DNA of 28,259 nt from IMG/VR virus record IMGVR_UViG_3300032561_000100, positions 1 through 28,259 of that record. One strand, written 5' to 3'. The translations under genes and the position numbers were made by a program. Shown here in pieces: positions 1 to 8,309 of this stretch (position 1 is its first letter; every line of letters begins with the position of its first letter). A model generated the notes under the pieces. The model did no database searches. It was not told where the DNA came from and saw only the letters and a program-made list of their open reading frames with translations. Source of the stretch: a virus.

Positions 1-220
1 ATGCTTCTTGTGCTGTATCGTAAGAAATAGCACCGCCTTCATTCTTAACTGGAGCTGCGGAGAAACCAGAGAGTTTGGTTTCTTCTTCGAATGAACGCTC
101 AGAGCTTTCGATTTCAAAAAGTTCTTTATGTTCTTCGCCGTAGCGCTTGTACTCTAATCCGAACAATGCGTTCAGTCCTGGGAGCAACTCTTTTAGGAGC
201 TGCGAGCGTGAAATAGCCAT
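1..220 (-). CDS. Major capsid protein, N-terminal fragment (cut by window edge)
   Basis: The reading frame starts with ATG at 220 and runs off the left edge, so only the first 73 residues are visible. It begins MAISRSQLLKELLPGLNALF and continues with an acidic stretch rich in Glu. This opening resembles the N-terminus of major capsid proteins of many environmental tailed phages, and the position, last in the terminase-portal-scaffold series, is where the capsid gene is expected. The start is supported by AAGGAG 8 bases upstream. The assignment rests on the N-terminal similarity from memory and on gene order; the HK97-fold core lies outside the window. Confidence 0.7.
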   Translation of the reverse strand, partial: MAISRSQLLKELLPGLNALFGLEYKRYGEEHKELFEIESSERSFEEETKLSGFSAAPVKNEGGAISYDTAQEA

Positions 221-235
221 TATTTAGCTCCTTTA

Positions 236-892
236 TTAGTTAGTTGTACCAGCAGACTGATAGTACTGATGCACGCCAAAGTTTAATTTAACGATGCAAT
301 CGGTATATGCGTCACCGGGGTTAGATGGGAAATTGCCGCCGAAAGTAGAGCTGGAGTTAACCAAGTCAACAATCTTAACAGCCAATGCATTGGTGTTAGC
401 GATAGTAGCTGACAATGCAACTAAAGAGTTACCAGAAGTTGTATTACCAGTTGCGCCGCCTGTACCAGCTGCAAAGTTTGCCAATGCAACAGTCTTACCA
501 ATAGAGCCATAGCCAACAGAACCTAAGCTTTGAACTTGGTAGAGTTGATCTGGGTCTTCGATAACACGGATGAAAATGTTAGTGTAGCCAGCTGTAACAG
601 CATTAGCAGGCAAGTACTCAGCATACAAAGGATAGCCGAGTTGCTGGCCAGATAACTGGTAGCGAACACCAACGCAAACACCAGCGATACCAGCAGAGCT
701 AGTAGTTGGTGTAGAAGTTACAACAGTAGGTTGTCCAGCTGCAGACGCGCCTAACTGCACCAAGTCGCCGGTAAAAATAGCGGCGCTATTGTTTGTGGTC
801 AACAAATACTCACGGATTGTTCCGCCAGTAAAGGATTGACCGCCGATCAAACTGACCGGTTTAAGCCCGTACGGGGCCGATACTGTGCTCAT
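236..892 (-). CDS. Conserved virion protein, possible head decoration protein
   Basis: A 218-residue protein, rich in Gly, Ser, Thr and Ala with almost no charged patches, a composition typical of beta-rich virion proteins. It starts MSTVSAPYGLKPVSLIGG, an opening (PYGL-P-V) shared by a family of phage proteins encoded beside the capsid gene. No enzymatic motif is visible. It lies 15 bases upstream of the capsid gene on the same strand and follows the 148-residue gene. A role as a decoration or minor head protein is inferred from position and composition; a tail or fibre-related role cannot be excluded. AGGAG sits just before the ATG. Confidence 0.6.
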   Translation of the reverse strand: MSTVSAPYGLKPVSLIGGQSFTGGTIREYLLTTNNSAAIFTGDLVQLGASAAGQPTVVTSTPTTSSAGIAGVCVGVRYQLSGQQLGYPLYAEYLPANAVTAGYTNIFIRVIEDPDQLYQVQSLGSVGYGSIGKTVALANFAAGTGGATGNTTSGNSLVALSATIANTNALAVKIVDLVNSSSTFGGNFPSNPGDAYTDCIVKLNFGVHQYYQSAGTTN

Positions 893-914
893 AAAAAGCT
901 CCTTAGATTAGAAA

Positions 915-1361
915 TTATTTACTGCCATTTCCAAAACCACCACGGCTTGTTGAACTTTTACGCTCGCTAAACAGAGGCATTCTTGGATCGTTGTTGCGCA
1001 TGTAATGATTGTCCACAGAATCCATTTGAGCCCTTGCTTGATTATCAAAGTACTGTTTTCTAGATTCCAAGTATTCGGTAGAGACCTTGCACAACATTAA
1101 GCCTCCAATTTCTACGTTGCCGTTTTCGTTGCCTTGCACCATTAGTTCTGGATGGTCTGCAGCTTTTACTGGTTCCCAACCTTCACGGAAACGTGTTGAA
1201 ACGTTTGTTTGGTTAGACTGACCTAATATTGCTGTAGCAATCCATCTAAAACTATAGCCTGGTTCCGGTGTCGGATCAGGTAATGCGCTAGAAGGTATGT
1301 AAACGTTGCGGGTTGTTTTTTCACGAGTTTCAATCTCGCGTGGATTACGTGTATTAGCCAT
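915..1361 (-). CDS. Conserved head-module protein of unknown function
   Basis: A 148-residue hydrophilic protein with no recognised domain. It has a basic, disordered-looking N-terminus, a central GGLMLC segment, and a C-terminus ending in a Gly/Ser-rich tail (RGGFGNGSK). Proteins of this pattern (…GGLML…, then a Tyr/Gln-rich helix and a short FG-containing tail) recur next to scaffold and capsid genes of aquatic phages. Its first 8 bases overlap the end of the scaffold gene, which suggests translational coupling. A role in head assembly is inferred from position only. Confidence 0.6.
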   Translation of the reverse strand: MANTRNPREIETREKTTRNVYIPSSALPDPTPEPGYSFRWIATAILGQSNQTNVSTRFREGWEPVKAADHPELMVQGNENGNVEIGGLMLCKVSTEYLESRKQYFDNQARAQMDSVDNHYMRNNDPRMPLFSERKSSTSRGGFGNGSK

Positions 1362-2325
1362 TTTTGGCCTCCTGTTTTAAGTATTCTTGAGCATAAAGAT
1401 CGCGGGGGATTCCTAACCTATCGGCAAGTGCTGCTGCCGAAGCGGATATCTTGACTGACTTCTTGGCCCCCGTAGTACGAGTAGCAGAAGCAACAACCGT
1501 CGATGGCTTCTTAGCTGGTTCCGAAGTCTTGCGACTTTCAGGTTCCTGGAATACTTCCGGGAATACACTTTTTAAGCGGCCGTCAATGCGGTCGAAATAT
1601 TCATCACTTCGAGGGTCGACACCCGTCGAGACTAGCTTTTGGTGCAGTCCAAGAGCGAAGGCTGTCATATCTTCGTACCCCGGAGATCCGAACCACTGGT
1701 TTTTTGCTTGCCAGCGCAAGGTCTTTTCGTCGGTCTGGGGTGTATCTTGTCCCGATGTTTGTAGTTGTACAGGAGTTTCGTAGTTTTGTAAAGGGGTTGG
1801 CTTGAAATTTTTTGCTGCTTCTTTTTCAAACATAGCCTCAGTCAATGCCTCATTAGCTGCAATGATGGCATCAGTGTCGTAGGATTCCTGTGCTTCTTTC
1901 AATTTACGGCGCGCAGCATCGAGTTTATTCTCTGCTGCTGTCTTCATCATATCTTGATAGGTAACTTCGCCTGTCTGTACGTACTGCTTCAAGCGTTTGT
2001 TCTCTTCAAGGACTTGCTGTGCTAAACGTAAAGCCTCTTCCCGTTGACGTTCCGCTGCTTCTTTTGCACGACGTTCGTCGTGGCGAGCATGGGTCAGTTC
2101 TTTGATTCGGCCCTGCACACCTTTGGTGTAGCCTTCGATTTCTTCCTCAGAAGGATCTTCAACTTCACGGTTAAGCGGCTTGGCAAATCGGTCTTTCTCG
2201 GGGGTATCATCCTCAATAATGATGTCTGTTTCTTCCCCTTCTACGGAAATATCCAGTTCATCTGTAGGATTATCCAGAGGATTTACGCTATCCACCTCAT
2301 CTGGAAACTTAAATTCTTGTGCCAT
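1354..2325 (-). CDS. Head scaffolding protein
   Basis: A 323-residue, highly charged protein. Residues 1-65 are strongly acidic (runs such as VEGEETDIIIEDDTPEKD), residues about 70-185 are predicted long helices and coiled coil rich in Glu, Lys, Arg, Ala and Gln, and residues 265-300 are basic and Ser/Ala-rich. This acidic, helical architecture with a basic C-terminal segment that could contact the coat is typical of phage scaffolds, which direct procapsid assembly and then leave. It lies between portal and capsid genes, the normal scaffold position. No protease motif is visible, so how the scaffold is removed is unclear. It overlaps the next gene by 8 bases and has AAGGAG before its ATG. Confidence 0.7.
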   Translation of the reverse strand: MAQEFKFPDEVDSVNPLDNPTDELDISVEGEETDIIIEDDTPEKDRFAKPLNREVEDPSEEEIEGYTKGVQGRIKELTHARHDERRAKEAAERQREEALRLAQQVLEENKRLKQYVQTGEVTYQDMMKTAAENKLDAARRKLKEAQESYDTDAIIAANEALTEAMFEKEAAKNFKPTPLQNYETPVQLQTSGQDTPQTDEKTLRWQAKNQWFGSPGYEDMTAFALGLHQKLVSTGVDPRSDEYFDRIDGRLKSVFPEVFQEPESRKTSEPAKKPSTVVASATRTTGAKKSVKISASAAALADRLGIPRDLYAQEYLKQEAKNG

Positions 2326-2335
2326 AAACTACTCC

Positions 2336-2791
2336 TTAATAAGCACCGAAATAACGCTCGGTGTGTACGTTTGACTTGCGCCGGTTCCATTCGGCGGGTA
2401 CTACTTGTAAGTTGCTAGCTACGCTTAAACCGCCTTTTGACACAGGAACAATGTGGTCTACATGCCAAGAAAAGCCTGTAATAGCGCTGCGCTTACGCAT
2501 AAGATCGACTGCTTCAGTAAGAACTAGCCTGTCAAACTCGGGTAAGTTCTTTTCAAAACTACGGCGAACTATCTGGTATCTAAGTTTTGCTTGTTTTCTA
2601 GCTTCAGAAAGCGGTTTAGCACTTCTACGTTTTTCATATGCTGCCTTACCACCAACTGCTACATAGGCTGCGTCTTCTTTCCGTTTTTGTGCTTTACCTT
2701 TTTCAGAAGAGTAATACTTTCGTTTAGCCGCTTTAACCTTTTCAGGGTTTGCGGCTCTCCAAGCTCTAAGATATTCAGTTCTAGTACGCAC
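2336..2791 (-). CDS. HNH endonuclease
   Basis: About 151 residues. The C-terminal half has the HNH (ββα-metal) nuclease signature: WHVDHIVPVSKGG, then SNLQVVPAEWNRRKSN, giving the paired His/Asp, the central Asn and the last Asn/Lys-rich helix. The N-terminal half is a basic helix with YLRAW and KRKYYSS, like DNA-binding regions of phage HNH proteins. I chose the GTG at 2791 because AAGGGG lies 8-9 bases upstream; an in-frame TTG at 2818 would add nine residues and overlap the upstream gene by 38 bases. It sits between the co-chaperonin and scaffold genes and looks like a free-standing homing endonuclease, though HNH enzymes also assist packaging in some phages. Confidence 0.8.
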   Translation of the reverse strand: MRTRTEYLRAWRAANPEKVKAAKRKYYSSEKGKAQKRKEDAAYVAVGGKAAYEKRRSAKPLSEARKQAKLRYQIVRRSFEKNLPEFDRLVLTEAVDLMRKRSAITGFSWHVDHIVPVSKGGLSVASNLQVVPAEWNRRKSNVHTERYFGAY

Positions 2792-3239
2792 GCGTGATTC
2801 CCCTTGGGTCCTCGACAACTGCTTCTACTTGGTCGTCGTTGATAATCCGAAACTCTTTTCCGTAAATCATTACACGGGTTCCTGAGTACGCCCGAGTGAT
2901 AACAAAATCACCCTCTTTACACCAAGCACCTGTTGGAAATTTTGTTTCGTCTTTATAAGCGAGATCGCCAATCTTTAAAACAAATAAAACTGGAGAAGTC
3001 TGTTCTTCGATCTTCATAGTTTCTTTTGCTTTTTTAATCAGTGAGTTCTCGAACTCGTCCTTAGCTTCAATCAGAGCGCATAAAATTTTCCACCCTTTTG
3101 GATCAGGTAGTTGTTTTGCTGCTTGCTCATTAGCGATATCTGCTTCGTCCATTGCTGCTTGCTCCGCCTGTGAAGTTGGAGATACTACGCCCGGTGGCAG
3201 GATTAACCCTTCCGGTGGTAATGCGATGGTTTCACTCAT
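2781..3239 (-). CDS. GroES-like co-chaperonin
   Basis: A 152-residue protein. After a Pro/Ala-rich N-terminal extension of about 45 residues, residues 46-145 follow the GroES (Cpn10) pattern: a first strand (KGWKILCALIEAK), a variable loop where the mobile loop would be, a VLFVLKIGDLAY strand, and then the characteristic second half with GDFVITRAYSGTRVMIYGKE followed by FRIINDDQVEAVV. In GroES the corresponding part reads roughly GD-V-F--Y-GTEVK-DG-EY-IL-E-DILA. Phage T4 gp31 is the known precedent: a co-chaperonin that lets host GroEL fold the capsid protein. Placement within the head gene cluster supports the same role. The canonical IVL tripeptide of the mobile loop is not obvious. Confidence 0.72.
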   Translation of the reverse strand: MSETIALPPEGLILPPGVVSPTSQAEQAAMDEADIANEQAAKQLPDPKGWKILCALIEAKDEFENSLIKKAKETMKIEEQTSPVLFVLKIGDLAYKDETKFPTGAWCKEGDFVITRAYSGTRVMIYGKEFRIINDDQVEAVVEDPRGITRAY

Positions 3240-3441
3240 CGTTGTCTTCTTTCAGTTTGTCAGCGAGGTCAAGTAAGTGGCGCTCTGCGAAAGCTAGACC
3301 TCGAATCACTCCGCAAAGCTCTTTGTACTGCTCAAAGCTAGAACACTGACCATTTGCCAAATCATCAGTGTAGTTGTTCATATCTGTGCGCAACTTGTCA
3401 CGCATTGCGGCTACGAACTGAGCCGTTAGTAGATCGATCAC
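3232..3441 (-). CDS. Small helical protein of unknown function
   Basis: A 69-residue protein, mostly helical, acidic at the C-terminus (KLKEDNDE). No family recognised. It overlaps the portal gene by 4 bases (ATGA) and the co-chaperonin gene by 8 bases, so it is embedded in the head operon and probably translationally coupled to both. Small proteins at this position are common in podovirus-like head clusters, but no function can be assigned. Confidence 0.6.
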   Translation of the reverse strand: MIDLLTAQFVAAMRDKLRTDMNNYTDDLANGQCSSFEQYKELCGVIRGLAFAERHLLDLADKLKEDNDE

Positions 3442-5948
3442 TCTTCAGTGCCTCCTTCAGGGGTTTGGTGTTGCTGTAAAAGATTAGTCTGGTGCTTAAA
3501 CAAATCCGCCGCGGTATCTATCTGTTTGTGCTTATCCTTTTGAGCAATATCTGCAACTTTCAAAAGGCCTTGTGTAGCATTAGTACGGAAGGTATCGTGG
3601 TGCATTTGTTGCTTATCAATAAAGTCTGTAGCAACGCCAACAGCTTTCTGCACTTTTTCACTATGCATTTGCTGCGCCTTAAGTTGCAGTTCTTGTTCAC
3701 GGAATGCATTATCAGCTGCGTCTTTTGCTTTCTTGCGTTCAAGTTCACCTTGTTTAACTTGCTGATCAATTAACTGTGCTTGTAGAACAGGGTCTTGGGC
3801 ATTTTGCTGTGCTTGTTGCTGAGCAGCTGTAGCTTGGCTTTGGGCCAATACTTGTGGGGCAGCTTGGGCGACCAAACGAGAAATCTGAACTTCAAGGCTT
3901 TGTGGGATATCGTCTTCTGGATCAGGTAACGGAGCGCCCAAGGCAGCTTCGATCTTAGCTCTATAAGCGTATCCAAGGTGTTCTGCAATATGTGATTCCA
4001 TTGCAGCTTGAATGGCTTGTGCCTGTGGGTTCTGCCCAATCAACTGCATAATTAACGGGTCTTGCATAGCAGAAGTGTGGACCTTAATGTGCGCTTCGTG
4101 GTCCTGATACATAAACGCTTTCATTGGCTTACCTTTAAGGGCGGCCATATTTTCTGCTACAGGGTCACGGGGCTTCTGGTCATCATCCAAAGGAACAAGT
4201 TTGTCGGCATTCTTAATACCAATAACATCAAGCATTTGCCGATGTAGCTGTGGAAGATTGTAGATTTGTGGTGCTGATTGCGCAAGCTGAATAACGGCTT
4301 GGTATTGGACTACCCGTTGTGACAACGTAGCTGCATTAGGGTCTGAAACTGGGATTACATCAACCAAACTGTAGTCAGATTTTTTGGCAGAAACAGGGCC
4401 TTCTTCTGGTTCGTAGTTATAGTCTTCTTCAGTATAGTCGCGGATAATACCGGCTAGCAGTTTTAGTTCTTGGCGAAGTGCATAATGCACACGAGCCTGA
4501 ACCGCGCTCATTACTTTCAGCGTTCTTTCCAGAATAGCCAATGTTGTACCGACAGGTGCGTTGGCTGACATGTCAGCAACTTGCATATCAGAAGTAGACG
4601 CAAAGCGACGACCTTCTTCAATAATCTTATCCATCAAACCAGCTAATACTGCAGATGGCTCTTTGTAAGGAAGTGGCAGAATGTTGTCACGGATTGAACC
4701 AGAACCAACGTCAACGTCACGGAACTCGCCCGGCGCTATAGGAGTATCGTCGCCTTTGATTCTTAATCCGCGAGACTTAAGGCCACCTGGTAAATTGGAA
4801 AGAGTACCGGCATCAACCAACTGACGCAAAATAGAAGTGGCTGACTTAGCAAATCCACCAATAAGGTGAAAAAGACCAAAGCCATAAGCGCCATATCCGG
4901 GGATGTATTGGTAATGTACGAAATGCTGCCTTTTAAGTTTAAGGTCATCGTCTTCTTTCCAGTTTCTGCGAATTGCCAGAATCTTGTTTGAGCCGCGAAT
5001 TAATGTAACTACGTAAGGCAGAGCAATTCCAGTTTTCTCTCCGTCTTCTTCATCTTCATAACCGGGCAAGTCTAAATCGACGTGGCACTCATACAACTCG
5101 TAGCGCTCGTCATGGGTTGCAGTAAATCCTGTTTCTTTGTCTTTCTTTTCCTGAATCTCTGTACGGAAACGCTGTGGCTCACCAACATCAATATCACGGT
5201 AAAAGCCAGCGTACATTAGTTTGGTCAGCTCATTCTTAGTCTTATACATGCGGTGCGTTACACGGTAGCATGATGCAATCTCACTGGCGCCATATGGAAG
5301 AATAATGTCTTCAGCAGGAATAAAAATAGAAATCTGACGGCCAATACTTGGGTCGTAATAAACCTTCTTAAAAGCAGAACCAGCAGATGGTAAGTTCCAT
5401 AGCATGCGTTCATGCTCATTACGGAACTCAGGCATCTTTTCAGTCAGCTGGTAGTTCATGTCTTCTTCTACGCGCTGAGCAGCTTCAATTTTTTCTTGGC
5501 TATCTTTACCAATAATTGCCGCTTTAACTGGGCCTGACGCTGGGAAAGTTTCCATAATTGTTTCGGACTGGAAACGTACAACTGCTTCTGTAATCATTGG
5601 GTGGAATACACCACAAGCGCCATCCCAAGGTTCTACGCGTTCTTCAAACTTCAGGCCAAGCAAAGTAATACCGTCTTTGTACATCTTCTCCCAGTCTTTG
5701 CGGGAGTTCAGGTCATTATCAATATCGCCAGCTAATTCGGAAGCTAGACTCTCTAGCTCGCCTTCATCCATTTCTTCCGCTAAGTTAGTATCAAACTCTG
5801 GGTCTTCGGCTGGCTCAATATCAATTTCCATACCGTCAATGCCAATATGAACGGCCTCCGGGTCTTCGATTTCAATTTCTAAATCGGGTTGCCCATCTTC
5901 TTCTTGTAATCCTTGCGGAGCACGGTATAAACTTTTGTCGACTGCCAT
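3438..5948 (-). CDS. Portal (head-tail connector) protein
   Basis: An 836-residue protein forming the dodecameric portal at one capsid vertex, through which DNA is packaged and to which the tail attaches. Residues 1-80 are very acidic; the core carries features of the large P22-type portals: WDGACGVFHPMITEAVVRFQ, ETFPASGPVK, FIPAEDIILPYGA, QYIPGYGAYGFGLFHLIGG, and a helical barrel region. Residues from about 690 onwards are Gln/Ala/Lys-rich coiled coil (runs such as QATAAQQQAQQNAQ). Length exceeds that of lambda-type portals (about 500-550) and resembles P22-like portals. It is downstream of the terminase genes, 8 bases after the oxygenase gene, as expected for a packaging cluster. Confidence 0.88.
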   Translation of the reverse strand: MAVDKSLYRAPQGLQEEDGQPDLEIEIEDPEAVHIGIDGMEIDIEPAEDPEFDTNLAEEMDEGELESLASELAGDIDNDLNSRKDWEKMYKDGITLLGLKFEERVEPWDGACGVFHPMITEAVVRFQSETIMETFPASGPVKAAIIGKDSQEKIEAAQRVEEDMNYQLTEKMPEFRNEHERMLWNLPSAGSAFKKVYYDPSIGRQISIFIPAEDIILPYGASEIASCYRVTHRMYKTKNELTKLMYAGFYRDIDVGEPQRFRTEIQEKKDKETGFTATHDERYELYECHVDLDLPGYEDEEDGEKTGIALPYVVTLIRGSNKILAIRRNWKEDDDLKLKRQHFVHYQYIPGYGAYGFGLFHLIGGFAKSATSILRQLVDAGTLSNLPGGLKSRGLRIKGDDTPIAPGEFRDVDVGSGSIRDNILPLPYKEPSAVLAGLMDKIIEEGRRFASTSDMQVADMSANAPVGTTLAILERTLKVMSAVQARVHYALRQELKLLAGIIRDYTEEDYNYEPEEGPVSAKKSDYSLVDVIPVSDPNAATLSQRVVQYQAVIQLAQSAPQIYNLPQLHRQMLDVIGIKNADKLVPLDDDQKPRDPVAENMAALKGKPMKAFMYQDHEAHIKVHTSAMQDPLIMQLIGQNPQAQAIQAAMESHIAEHLGYAYRAKIEAALGAPLPDPEDDIPQSLEVQISRLVAQAAPQVLAQSQATAAQQQAQQNAQDPVLQAQLIDQQVKQGELERKKAKDAADNAFREQELQLKAQQMHSEKVQKAVGVATDFIDKQQMHHDTFRTNATQGLLKVADIAQKDKHKQIDTAADLFKHQTNLLQQHQTPEGGTEE

Positions 5949-5956
5949 AATATGTC

Positions 5957-6505
5957 CTATTTAAAAGCTGGACCAGTTGCCCAGCATGTTGCTGTGTATC
6001 GTTTGCCTTTAGTAACTTCGGTAACGCGGTGCTCTAAAACGGAAGGAAAAATAATTATGCTTCCTTGTGGCAGCTTAGGATTTAGATTTGGGTTTATGGC
6101 CAGTTCTAAATTACCGCCTTCAAAACTATCCGGATTACTTAAGAATGCTATAGCCGATAGTTTACGCTGTTTATTCGCTTTATCGGGTGGAAAACTATCA
6201 ATATGCCATTTATAATGTCCGCCGTTCTGGTATTTGGCTATCTGAATATCCTCTACCCCATCAATATCAAAGCGCCAATCTATCTTATTTACGGCGTTTA
6301 TGTGGGTTTGAAGTACGCAACCAATGATGCTCATGGGCGTTAGGAACGCTATATCTGTTTTACGAGTGGGATTTTCCACACGGTTTTCTTGGTCGCGCCC
6401 AACTTTGGCATTGTGCGCTTGATCCCAAGGTGTAGTTTTAATGATGTATTCGCACATAGAACGTGGAATAACTTTCTCGGAGACGTAGTAGTAGTTGTTT
6501 AGCAT
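5957..6505 (-). CDS. 2-oxoglutarate/Fe(II)-dependent oxygenase (prolyl 4-hydroxylase-like)
   Basis: A 182-residue protein with the double-stranded beta-helix fold of the P4H/PKHD group. The iron ligands are visible as HxD (WHIDSF, His101 and Asp103) and a distal His159 in LEHRV, with Arg169 in KGKRY as the likely 2-oxoglutarate ligand. Upstream, IQIAKYQNGGHYKW and SAIAFLSNPDSFEGGNLEL match the usual strands of the family. The length is that of a lone catalytic domain. These enzymes hydroxylate amino-acid side chains or nucleobases; the substrate is unknown. It sits between the packaging genes and portal, with a 1-base overlap with the preceding gene (TAATG), so it is co-expressed with virion genes. 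Confidence 0.85.
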   Translation of the reverse strand: MLNNYYYVSEKVIPRSMCEYIIKTTPWDQAHNAKVGRDQENRVENPTRKTDIAFLTPMSIIGCVLQTHINAVNKIDWRFDIDGVEDIQIAKYQNGGHYKWHIDSFPPDKANKQRKLSAIAFLSNPDSFEGGNLELAINPNLNPKLPQGSIIIFPSVLEHRVTEVTKGKRYTATCWATGPAFK

Positions 6506-6792
6506 TATTTTGTTTTAGCTTGGTCTTCTAGTTCAAGGATCTTTATTTTTAGTTCGCGCACTTGGTCTTCTAAAGCAAAATTATGCTTAGCGACTTCTTC
6601 AACAAACTCAACCATTTTAGGGTAAACCCGCAGCGCTTCGTACGCAAACGCATCTTGCCAGTCTTTAAGAGTCTTACCATCGTTAGCTGTTCTAACATTT
6701 TTAAGCATTATCAGCTGGTCGCCGTACGCCTCAATACGTTTAGCCCGTTCAACGGCTTTATATAAAATCTCTAGTTTGCTTAGCATGTACAT
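6505..6792 (-). CDS. Small coiled-coil protein of unknown function
   Basis: A 95-residue protein, helical, with a C-terminal heptad-like segment (LEDQVRELKIKILELEDQ) suggesting a coiled coil. I kept the ATG at 6792: it overlaps the terminase stop by one base (TGATG) and has GGAG 9 bases upstream; an internal ATG at 6786 is 6 bases further. No family recognised. Its place between large terminase and the oxygenase gives no clear function. Confidence 0.6.
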   Translation of the reverse strand: MYMLSKLEILYKAVERAKRIEAYGDQLIMLKNVRTANDGKTLKDWQDAFAYEALRVYPKMVEFVEEVAKHNFALEDQVRELKIKILELEDQAKTK

Positions 6793-8309
6793 CAGTAGTA
6801 GCTCCTTCTCCGTCTATACTGCGCTGATTCTTCCGCCATATCAGAACTTAATGTTACAAACCCGCCCTGCCTATAGCGTAGCAAGGCTTGAGATACCGTA
6901 TCCACATAGTCATCATGCTCGCCTACAGGGAACGCGGCAACTTCCTCAATCACATCTTTAGCCCAACGACGGTCAGGCGCCCACACAGCTCCAGAGGCAA
7001 ACAAGTCACTGATTGCATTTACACGGGCGATTTTATCATTACCTCGGCTTGGGTTGGTTTCTTGCACAGGTATGCCCATGCGTCTAAGTTCTTGAATCAA
7101 CGGAGCACCAGACGCTTTTTTCTCGATGATGAACGCATCAGGGTCCCATTCTTTCCAGTGTTTGTACGCCGTAGCTTTTAGTTCTGGGAACGTCATCCGG
7201 TCTTTGAACGCATCTAATAGAATCAACTGAGGGGCATTGCCTTCCTCCTCGTTGTACCAAACACCCCATGTTGTGCAGGCGCTATAGTCCGATGTGGTCT
7301 TAACTTCAAACGCCGTATCCCATGACTGGATCACAAACTCAACGTCCGGTGGGGTTTCTTTCTCCCATATGCGCCAGTCACTTCTTTTAATCACGGCGCT
7401 TGTATCGCCTGTGGGGTTCTGCATGTACTGCGCGTTCCAGTACCGTGGGTCCATCTGAAGTTTTTTAGCTTCTAACTGCTCGAGTGGCCACTGCTCAGGC
7501 CAAAGACTTTTTCCGCTAGGCAGGATGGCTGGCAGCTCAACAACTTCCCAAGGTTCTGCTTCCGGGTTTTGTATAGTGAAGTTCACTAGCCGCCCAGTTA
7601 AATCTACCAAAGACCAGCGCGTCATAATAACAATGATCGCACCCCCCGGCATTAGTCGCTGCAAGGGACCGGTTTGAAACCAGCTCCACGCATTATCAAA
7701 GGTAGCTCTACTATTCGCTTTAATGTCTTGCTCGGAGTGGGGGTCATCAATAACGAACAAATCAGCACCACGACCGGCAAGAGCGCCGCCAACACCAACA
7801 GCGTAATACTGACCACCAGCTCCCGTCGACCACTTACCTGCTGCTTTTTGGTCGTCCGCGACAACCGTGTTCGGAAACACCTCTTTATATTCTTCGGATT
7901 CAATTAAATTCCTCACTCTTCGACCAAAGTCTTCAGACAAGCCCGCCGTATGCGTAGCCATAATGATTTTTTTAGTGGGGTCCTGGCCTAGATAGAACGC
8001 CGGAAACAGATAAGACGAGAACTCAGACTTACCCATACGCGGTGCGATGTTAATAATCACCCGTTTTTTCTTGCCAGCCAATACGTCTTCAAAAATTTTA
8101 GCCAACTTGCGGTGGTGGGGCCCTACTTTAAACCCCGGATATACGTGTTTTGCAAAATCAATCGGATCTTGCTGGGCTTTTTTAAGACTGGCTCGGTTTT
8201 CCTGCTCTTCTAAGTCTGCTAAGAACATCGCTTTCTCAACAGTCGTCATGTCTTTGAGCGCCATCTGTGCAGCTAACGCTTCTTCTGGGGTTAAATAGTC
8301 CAGTTTCAT
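6792..8309 (-). CDS. terL: Terminase large subunit (packaging ATPase/nuclease)
   Basis: A 505-residue DNA-packaging motor. The ATPase domain has a Walker A-like loop IAPRMGKS (88-95), Walker B with catalytic acid LFVIDDP (184-190), and a coupling motif around VIMTRWS (227-233). The nuclease domain (RNase H-like) has the first catalytic Asp in QSWDTAF (Asp331), the second acid in FIIEKKASG (Glu396), and the last acidic cluster in HDDYVDT (466-471). The Arg in the Walker A position (PRMGKS) and the WDTA motif are typical of the terminase_6/GpA-like phage enzymes. It overlaps the upstream small terminase gene by 4 bases (ATGA). Confidence 0.95.
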   Translation of the reverse strand: MKLDYLTPEEALAAQMALKDMTTVEKAMFLADLEEQENRASLKKAQQDPIDFAKHVYPGFKVGPHHRKLAKIFEDVLAGKKKRVIINIAPRMGKSEFSSYLFPAFYLGQDPTKKIIMATHTAGLSEDFGRRVRNLIESEEYKEVFPNTVVADDQKAAGKWSTGAGGQYYAVGVGGALAGRGADLFVIDDPHSEQDIKANSRATFDNAWSWFQTGPLQRLMPGGAIIVIMTRWSLVDLTGRLVNFTIQNPEAEPWEVVELPAILPSGKSLWPEQWPLEQLEAKKLQMDPRYWNAQYMQNPTGDTSAVIKRSDWRIWEKETPPDVEFVIQSWDTAFEVKTTSDYSACTTWGVWYNEEEGNAPQLILLDAFKDRMTFPELKATAYKHWKEWDPDAFIIEKKASGAPLIQELRRMGIPVQETNPSRGNDKIARVNAISDLFASGAVWAPDRRWAKDVIEEVAAFPVGEHDDYVDTVSQALLRYRQGGFVTLSSDMAEESAQYRRRRSYY

